A stretch of 64,000 nt of DNA, taken from Torreya grandis. Lineage: Eukaryota > Streptophyta > Pinopsida > Cupressales > Taxaceae. The stretch lies in the NCBI GenBank assembly GCA_037957365.1, contig JARHVA010004089.1, forward strand, positions 1,041,001 to 1,105,000. Direction: 5' to 3'. The translations under genes and the position numbers were made by a program. Shown here piece by piece: positions 56,348 to 64,000 of this stretch; position 1 is the stretch's first letter, and each line of letters begins with the position of its first letter. The notes beneath the pieces were generated by a model, which saw nothing but the letters and a program-made list of their open reading frames with translations, had not been told where the DNA came from and made no database searches.

Positions 56348-57058
56348 TGTTGGGGATCAACCAACAATAGATTACACTTGTGAAAGCAATAAATGTAGAA
56401 ATAAATCAGATAGACAAGTAACTAGAATGATAAACAGTAAGAATAAGAGATACAAGAAACCACCCTGAAAACTTGTATTAACAAACTCTTTACAAAAGAA
56501 ATACAATTGAAGAAACTTCTTTCTTCCACCCCTCTCCTAGATGTATAGATCTCTCACTAGATCTCTATTCCTCAAGAGCTCTCTCTCTCAAGAACAATCA
56601 ACTCCAACAAGCCTGGATTGATTCAATTCTGTACTGTTCTTCAACATACCAAATACAATGAACTACTACAATAATTCACACAAAGCTAAGAAGATCTAAT
56701 TCTACATATAGAATTAGGAAACTTGAGCATGCACTTACAACAAACAGTTAAGCCTCTTGAACAAGGGCTCTAAAAATAATATTACTAATAATAGAAACGC
56801 GAGCTTAAGACTACAACTTAAACTCATCATGTAAACACTCACTTCTGTCCTCAAAAATAGATTTTGGACGCACAGGTAACCGACTCTAGTTCCTACTGCT
56901 TGCCTATGACTGCCGTCGGCCGACCCACTGCCGACATTGGTGCCTCTGCAACTGCACCTGACCGACGTCGGTCACTCCTGACCGACGCCGGTGTCTGTGT
57001 AGACCCAAAACTGTCATAGTGTGCTCCTTGGTGAAGCTTTTAGCTCCACACCCTAGCA
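56348..57058 (-). repeat. 5' LTR of element H
   Basis: Same length as the 3' LTR. Ends TGTTGGGG...CCCTAGCA, with the terminal AACA mutated to AGCA. The GC-rich array recurs at 56878-57003, where CCGACGTCGG near 56962 is intact but several CG pairs are TG or CA. Confidence 0.95.
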
Positions 57059-58610
57059 CCATTAGACACTTTCATTATATCATGTCATCAAGGAGATTAA
57101 GAAGCACCTATGCATAACACTTCTTTAAATACTTAATCTTTTTCACCCTTTGATATCTAGAGTGATACATCTAATTATGATATTGGTATAATAATCAGAA
57201 TACATGGACAACCAATCACATATCACTTAGAGACATTTAATAAAATGATTCAATTAGACTCCACCTAATAAAATAGTTGTACATCATTGTTTATGAAATA
57301 AATCAATACTACTCTTATAAAAGGACAAAATCAACCATTTTAATTATAATCCACTCCAGTTTTTACAAATGTAGAACAAGTTGGAGAATGTGCATGATAT
57401 GAAGTGGGTGACTTGAAAATTTTCATTTAGTGATCATGCCAAATAAATAAAAGAATAAAAAGGCAACATATTTCCTAAGTCATCCACCAATTAAAGTACC
57501 CTTCATGGTTCTTGATATGCATGACCACAACGTATCTTAGTGGGTATCCATCTAATTAGTATATACAACTATGTAGACACCTTTACCACCATTGTGCATG
57601 GTGAATAGGTTCACAAATTCCATGTCCTCCAAGATTATTTACAAAATTAAAAATTTATATGGTCTTGATGGCACACCTCATAAAATACTCATCTAATAGG
57701 TGACTACATCAAGACAATAGACAACTTTAGTATTAATAATAAACTAGTAGTATTTATCAACACTTCTATCAACTTCACATGTGAATAGACCTTGAGTTCC
57801 ACATCAAGTCTTATGTTCCTTGTTGTATCTACATTAAAATGAATAGGAAGAGGACTTTACAAACATTTTTTAGTTTCCTTTATGCCTAAATTACATATGA
57901 AAAATCACCAAAATGACTATGTGTTCATTATTGCGAATATGTTCTCCAAGATAGCAATCATGGTTATTTGAAATAAGAACCTCCACTTGTAGGAAACTAC
58001 ACAAACATTGCTTAGCCTTATTTGAGTTCATTTTAGACTACCATCATCTGATGATTGATTGTAAATTATGGTTTATTAATCACTTATATAAATATTTGTA
58101 CGATGTGATGTATACAAAATTAGATAGTTCTATAATGTTTCACCATTGGATAGATGAAAAAATAGAACTACACACTTTTTAATTTATTGCACATGTACAA
58201 TAATGAATACTTGCACACTTGGGATGATAATATTCTTGAAAATAAACTGCCAACAATAGAGATCTTCATAGTTCTATGAGTCATAATCCATTATAGACAT
58301 GTCTTAGGTTTCAACTAGTGGTAACCATTGATATATACTACCAAGCACCATTTGGTATAGACTTACATTTTCAAGGAAGGGATGTGGACAAAGCATAAAA
58401 TTTTCTATTACACATCCAACATGTTCACTAGTAGGTTCAATCAATACTCTCATATATGCATTAGAAGTAAAAATATCACCATGATGCACACTACACACAT
58501 CATGAGCTCAAACTGAGTGATAAAGTTTGGTTAAATCTTTAAAAGGAGCACTCAAAGGATTCTCATAGGAATATTAAGTCTTTGAACTATGGTTGTGTTG
58601 GTAATTTGTT

Positions 58611-59639
58611 TTATTAAAGTATAATATATGATATTTTACAATAATAAGGGGATAAATTCCATCTTATATTATGAAGGGAGATATATTTATTTAAAATAAT
58701 AAAGTGATTGAAGGAAAACATGGTAAATATATAAGAAAAATCAATTATGTGGTGTTTCATATTATTTTAAAGATGAAAAATAAATATAGGAAATCACACT
58801 ATTAAATAAATCCATAATTTAGGTTCATACATAAAGGAAAGAAAGTAATAAAGGTATTGAAAATTAAAAATAACACTTGTTTCCAATAGATTTGAAAGGA
58901 AAGACATGCACCTTTAAATAATGAAATTAATAGTAACATAAATAAGAAAATGTGATTGAAAAAAGTAGTAAAAATATTCTTGTATGTCTCTTCAAAATGG
59001 AATACCAAACTCCATTCACAAATATGTAGTATATCTGACTTGTGTTAAGCATCAAAAGTCCTTTTACAATCATTTTTAATTCTAACTTATAACACATAGG
59101 AGGAAATAAATACCAATAAATAAAATTTAAATCATCCAAAGGTGACTTTTAGAATATTATAAAGACTTACAATTTATATCAAAAATACAAATATGAAGAT
59201 TAATAAAATATAAGAAATCATAATTAACCCTATAGTTAAGTGATTTTTTTAATCAACGATTCACCATTTTGAGGAAGTGACATATAATTAGTCATCATAA
59301 TAGGTTTATTATTTTTTGTGTCTACCTTTAATTTTAATTTCCAATATTTATTTATTGATTATGTCACTTTAGATTCACTAGGATTTTCAATGAATTTTGC
59401 TTGAGTGGCCCATGTTCCTTGAAGCTATGTATTCTTGTTTGGAAATTTAATTAAATTTATCTAAAACCTATCTATTCATAATTTATATTTTGTATTGATT
59501 TAAATTTATAGTTGACATTGAATATATTTGTATTAATCAATTCTTCTTTGATCACTTGGTGATTTAATCCTTGACATTTCTTATGGGCCTCGAAACACCT
59601 ACATCATTAAAGATGTCACATTGAAGTGCATTGGAAAAA
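58611..59639. other. Unassigned AT-rich region
   Basis: About 1 kb of very AT-rich sequence. Both strands give only short frames, and no LTR partner, primer site or known motif is visible. Confidence 0.4.
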
Positions 59640-60340
59640 CTATATTTCATACAGAGTATCCTTCTTTTTTATTATGAATGTCATAAAATTCCTTCAAATA
59701 GGCATTAAAAATCTCAATCCACCATTTTATCACTTCAAACCATTCATATGAATCATCATCCTCTAACTTCTCAAAAACATTCTTAGAGACAAGTAAGTTC
59801 ACATCCACTACTAACAATTCATGTAATTTTTATATCATATTATTTGAAATGAACATTTATTCCTTATATAATTGGATTTCATCATCTTTTTTAGAATGAT
59901 CTATGGATATATTTCCATGAATTTTCAATGCCTCATCGATATATTTAAACCCTTGAAGAAATAATTTATCCACCCATTTGTTAGTGGTCTTGTTGAGGGT
60001 GTCCAATTCACCATCTTTAGGGATAACATATTTATCTAAACTTGGGATTTACATTGAAGGAGGAATTAGGATGATCAAAGTTTCAATATGTTAGATCAAA
60101 TGATGGAAATATAATTTGATCTCATGAATGGTTTCCTTTAACTAATATTTTGAATCTCCATCATCTTCCATTATTTTGATTACCACCTCACTCATTTATC
60201 TCAAATTACATATATCTCCTTGAAAAGTAGGTTTATATAAACACACCATATAAAGTTTATAAGATTCCCCCATCATATTTTCTTCTTTTAATTACAAATT
60301 GAGGTAGCTACTTCAAGGTACTTAGAACCTTGGGCATTAT
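59640..60340 (-). pseudogene. Decayed open frame of unknown function
   Basis: One minus-strand frame stays open in sense for about 230 codons if stops are ignored. Pieces are MMGESYKLYMVCLYKPTFQG, MSEVVIKIMEDDGDSKY, PSLDKYVIPKDGELDTLNKT, NKWVDKLFLQGFKYIDEALK, KLHELLVVDVNLLVSKNVFE and YEWFEVIKWWIEIFNAYLKE. About eight stops interrupt it. They are TAA or TAG where CAA or CAG fits, plus one TGA. The composition is acidic and helical. I do not recognise a family. It could be an extra ORF of a retroelement or a dead host gene fragment. Confidence 0.45.
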
Positions 60341-62779
60341 GGTAATTATCAAAGTGGTTTTTGGTTTATTTTATGAGAGTGATTGAAATAAAGAGGCCAA
60401 TACACAAAAATTTGGGAAAGGTGTTTTGAAAACCTAATTTTATTATTTACAATAGGATTTAAATACTCAAAGCTTAAGTCACCTCCTACATTAGCAAATT
60501 TGGTCTAGACTTGAAAAAAGTCCCATATTGAGGATGATGGTCATGGAAGTTTTCATAGGTTATGGAGATGGTTGGAAGGTGATTGAATGAAAACAATGAA
60601 AAGAGGAGGAGGTGTGATGCATATAACCTCTTTCAGACTCTACTAGCATGGATCTGACACTTGTATTCAATTTGATCTTGCATTCAAACTTCACATTCTT
60701 CTTGATCTGTTAACTTGCTCTATTTGTTTGATGTCAAAATATTATTTGTTCCTATACTCTATGAATTATTTTAATTCTTTAATTCCTCAATATCCTCTGA
60801 ACATTACACTCATTCATCCTACTTCTCATTCATCTTATTACATTTACCCTCTTACTCCTTTGCGTTGTCCTCACACTCACTATCCTTCACTAGTCTTGGT
60901 CAAATTATCTCAATCTTGATTAGGGATTCATTTATGCATTTTGTCACCATGAATAATCTCTTTGGGGTTTTATAAATTTATCTCAACTAGCCTTTAACAC
61001 CCTCATAACCTCAACTTCTAACTTGATATATCCAACTCTCAACCTCACTTCAAGCTACTAACCTTTTTTCTACTTTTTCTTTTTATACGCATTGGTATAG
61101 ATTATAATTGAGAAAATAAACATATATTATTTTACCCTCTATCATACTTGACCTCTCCATGAAATTTAAAGTCTCAATTTTTCTTATAGATACCTTTTCT
61201 AGACTTTCTCTCTCTTGATTTAGCCCTTTTAGGCCTATTTTCTCCTTTGTTCAACACAGTGGCTATATCTGTACAGAAAGTGACCATACAACTCTAAAAA
61301 AATTTAAATTATTTTCCTCACATCAGAATCCCTTAAAGTACAAGTTTTCAGCCATTTTCACTAGTTAAATTGTTTTATATTTTCTTTTTGGGTTATAACC
61401 CTAGGCTAGGGTTTTAGGGCTCTATGCAGGCCCAAGAGGTTTAAATATTGGTTTACTTGATTCTAAATAGATTTTATGCATTAAAAATACCACATTAGGG
61501 TCTTTTTAACATATCTACAACTTATAAAAGCTTTTAATTCCCTTGGTTACCTTCTAATCACCTTCAAATAATGAATTTCATAGTGTTTAGTGACATAGTC
61601 TGCCTATGCTAACTCGAGGGAAAAATATTTAGTTGTATTAAGTTTCCAAACACATTATATACCTATGTGGTAATGGATTAATGTATGATCCAAGAATTTA
61701 CACCTTGTTTATGCCTTAAATCTATTTTCAATACTCTTAATCATGTTCAATAATATAGATTCAATAATATACTACAATGATAATCTACTCGTGTCTAGTG
61801 AAATAGAGGATATGAATACAAATAGGCTTACCTAATGATTTGATTCAATCCTTCAACAATATATTTCCATAATATTATCTATGTACTATTCTTACACCTC
61901 AATAAATCTCCTTGTCTTTTATCATTCAACCTGGATTCCTATCATTGTCACTTCTAAACAGAGCACATGCACAAGCAAAATACCTAAATCTTGTCCTTCT
62001 TGTTAACAAAAAATATTATATACATATGATTAACAAGTTTTAAGATTATATTGATCATTATTTACCTGGGATCACTCTCTATTACATTCTTACTCTCTTG
62101 ACATGTTTATTTTCTTCATTTGTCTGTATACTTGCATGAATATACTCAGGAATTTTTTGTCTTAGACCTGCAAACTACTTTTTCTTACAAATTACCTTCT
62201 TGAAGATTGTTCCCAAAGACTCAAAGCATTGAATGTATTAAATTTTAGTTACAAAACAATATCAATATTACTTGAAACATTGAAACTTTATTAACTCTAT
62301 GTATGTACATAAAGAATTCTATCCTTTGACAAATTATAGAGGTCTTAATGTTATCTCATCTTCTTTATCTATGTACCCCTATTTTTCTCCTCTTAATGGA
62401 CTCTTAAAAAACTAATCCTTACTTATATCTATGAGACTACTACCTAATACAATCTAAAAACTTGTTTTAACATAAGAAATTAACTTCCTTACATAACTAA
62501 CTTCCCTGGACACTACCTTCAAAAGGCTTTACATTCACATTTATTATTTTATGCCACCTTATGTACATAAATAACCTTATTATTCACACTTATACCCCTA
62601 CATGACTCTTTACTAACACTTATGAACATGAATTTCATTGACAATTACCTCAAAAACACTTCTAACATACCAACAAGATTCAAATATTCAAATTAAGGTT
62701 TTGGTAGGAAAAGTTCCCAAGGCTTAAAACCTATACAACTAAGTTATATAATGACTCTATCACATTAAATGGGTCCCTA
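60341..62779. other. Unassigned region
   Basis: AT-rich, pyrimidine-rich on the plus strand in places. No gag or pol motif, repeat pair or RNA gene seen. A CCCTAGGCTAGGGTTTTAGGG-like stretch at 61400-61420 is a short telobox-like text, not an array. Confidence 0.4.
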
Positions 62780-63990
62780 TAGGACCTCTAAGACCAACTT
62801 TAACAAAAGTGACAACAAAACTTGATGCTCCTGCATCATACTCCTGGGGAAAAAAGAAATTGAGATCTAATGGACTATTATTTTCTTCTTCCTCATCTTC
62901 TAGTTCTTATCTCTAGGATCATCCAATGATGTTTCTACTCCATCATGCCTCAACTTCTCCTCATATTTTCTTTCTTGCTTTCATCTATCATAAACCATCC
63001 TGCTTATCTTCTACCTTTGCTTTCACCTCTTACTTATACTAATTAACATCTCATATACACTCATTCTTCTCTTATTTCCTATATAATATGGGTTGTATAT
63101 ACCCTAATATACTACTATTGTACCTATACTTTCACCTACTCTTGACATGGTATTCATGCTTGCAACAAAAATAAAAACAATGTCTTGTATTCCTACTTCA
63201 ACATGCTTCATTGCTGCCAACATCTCTCTCTTCATATTCTTTGTCCTCATCTACAAGGATCTCATCTACTACAATTTTTACTTGATCTTCATTTTCCACC
63301 ACATTTGTATGAAAATATTCCTCTAAGACCATCAATTCTACCTCTAGTTTCTCTTATTTGTTATACATAAATTGATAATTAGATTGCTTACCTTGTTTAA
63401 TCAATTGCATTTCACTTTCCAAGCCTTCAATGAGGCCCTCAATCTAATCTTCTTCCTCTTGGTCTTTCCCATCACATAACTAGATATAAATTTCATCTTA
63501 TTCTTCACTCATATCTTGATTAAGTCACTGTTTATCTTCATCACTATGTTGCTCACTACTACTCAACCAAAACATTTGCATATCCTTCTTGAGTTGCTTG
63601 CATAACAACCTATTTTGCCTTCTTTTCTCTCTCATGGCTTGCATTCTTATTCTCTTTACATATTGCTTGATTGGAAACTTGAGTGGCTTCTTTATCATCA
63701 CCCATCCACAACATAGGCTCTTAATTTATCTCACCTACTCTTTCTTGATAACAAAATCATCTATTTGCTTCCTCACTTCTACTATCTCTTTCTCCATCTC
63801 TAACCTCTTCTTGGTGTCTTGCTACACCTTCTTTTCCTTGTGGTAGATCTCTCACATTCCTTGTTTCCTCTTTTCTTTATCTTTAATCACCTCAAATAAG
63901 ATGTATATCAACCAATTGGTCTCATTTGGACCAATTCTCTCTGACAAGTCTTCTCTCACTTTTCACATCATGACCATTCACTTGGTCTCT
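62780..63990 (-). pseudogene. Decayed coiled-coil open frame of unknown function
   Basis: A minus-strand frame from near the window edge reads REDLSERIGPNETNWLIYIL, FEVIKDKEKRKQGM, KRLEMEKEIVEVRKQIDDFV, PIKQYVKRIRMQAMREKRRQ, SSSEQHSDEDKQ, IEGLIEGLESEMQLIKQGKQ and VVDEILVDEDKEYEERDVGS. After a probable frame change it ends with EDEEEENNSPLDLNFFFPQE and VGLRGPIGTHLM. It is highly charged with long helical heptads. Around ten stops interrupt it, mostly where Gln or Trp would fit. No known domain recognised. The 5' end may lie outside the window. The plus-strand frames here are shadows. Confidence 0.45.
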
Positions 63991-64000
63991 CTTTCTCTAT

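Larger units (their letters stand above)
51391..57058 (-). mobile_element. Full-length Ty1/copia (Tnt1/Tork-like) retrotransposon H
   Basis: This 5668-bp minus-strand element has two 711-bp LTRs, a perfect CCATT target duplication, an exact initiator tRNA-Met primer site and a polypurine tract. It has one polyprotein region in the order gag, knuckle, protease, integrase, RT, RNase H. Motifs such as WILRYLRGTS, SDTSLHGY, DMVGDLDGRRSTTG and ALSTTEAEYIAA place it near the Tnt1 branch. The coding region spans about 4.06 kb, close to the roughly 1,300-codon size of Tnt1-type polyproteins. It is broken by about eight stops and one 1-base frameshift. It is the youngest-looking element here. Confidence 0.95.
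50990..58610 (+). mobile_element. Ty3/gypsy pol remnant G, split by element H
   Basis: RT text at 51090-51380 (YLDDIIIF-type box near 51100, then EEHVEQILCIFDTFLKH near 51135, and FLGLENLYFK near 51290) is interrupted at 51390. It resumes at 57064 with RNase H (SNYDIGIIIRIHGQPITYHL near 57170) and integrase (DYVFIIANMFSKIAIMV near 57920). The end is LKLSDKVWLNL and HSKDSHRNIKSLNYG near 58510-58590. It resembles the pol of element C. No LTRs are visible, so it is a fragment or its LTRs lie beyond recognisable limits. Confidence 0.7.

Noticed and set aside
58927..59139. Short hydrophobic minus-strand frames as membrane proteins
   Set aside because: AT-rich DNA gives Phe, Ile, Leu and Tyr by composition, and there is no start context or motif.
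61395..61425. Telomere-like text with CCCTAG and TAGGGTTTTAGGG
   Set aside because: Only about two partial units, no array. Common by chance or as a telobox-like motif.
63589..63846. Plus-strand 85-codon frame with a hydrophobic stretch
   Set aside because: Antisense to the better-supported coiled-coil minus frame.
1..64000. CRISPR arrays, rRNA, bacterial operons or prophage
   Set aside because: No regularly spaced repeats, no rRNA-like sequence, no tight coding organisation. All coding signals are plant retroelements.

Overview
The window looks like intergenic DNA from a large, repeat-rich plant nuclear genome. It is AT-rich, every recognisable coding stretch belongs to a plant-type retrotransposon, and the insertions are deeply nested and heavily decayed. 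This style fits a gymnosperm (for example a conifer), but the sequence alone does not prove that. I found no intact cellular gene, rRNA, tRNA or CRISPR array.

Layout. (1) 1-18150 is a four-level nest. The 3' LTR of a plus-strand Ty1/copia element (Z) is split by a minus-strand copia element (A, 225-17750). A is split by a plus-strand Sirevirus-like element with about 3.1-kb LTRs that carries gag but no visible pol (B, 4840-16611). The 3' LTR of B holds a small non-coding LTR element (N, 13113-15270). (2) 18400-19560 is a minus-strand Ty3/gypsy gag-protease remnant. (3) 20213-50700 is a single plus-strand copia element (E) stretched to 30.5 kb by insertions. Its gag/protease region contains a minus-strand chromovirus-type gypsy (D, 22998-41298), which in turn contains a plus-strand gypsy (C, 23380-29411) and a full-length L1-type LINE (31813-38673). 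Its integrase contains another plus-strand gypsy (F, 42079-47788). (4) 50990-58610 is a plus-strand gypsy pol remnant (G) split by the best-preserved element of the window, a minus-strand Tnt1/Tork-like copia (H, 51391-57058) with 711-bp LTRs and a perfect CCATT target duplication. (5) 58611-64000 is mostly unassigned, with two decayed minus-strand open frames of unknown origin (59640-60340 and 62780-63990).

Nesting was worked out by rejoining interrupted domains across each insertion and by target-site duplications: CCATT for H, GGTTG for N, AGTTG/AGTTA for B, TTTAT/TTTCT for A, CTCAA/CTAAA for C, GTTTA/TTTTA for F and TAATCAAC for the LINE. D and E lack a convincing one. No element is predicted to be autonomous today. 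The most unusual items are the gag-only giant-LTR element B, the sharing of one GC-rich repeat between the U3 and the integrase-RT hinge of H, and the two orphan decayed reading frames. All alignments and counts were done by eye.
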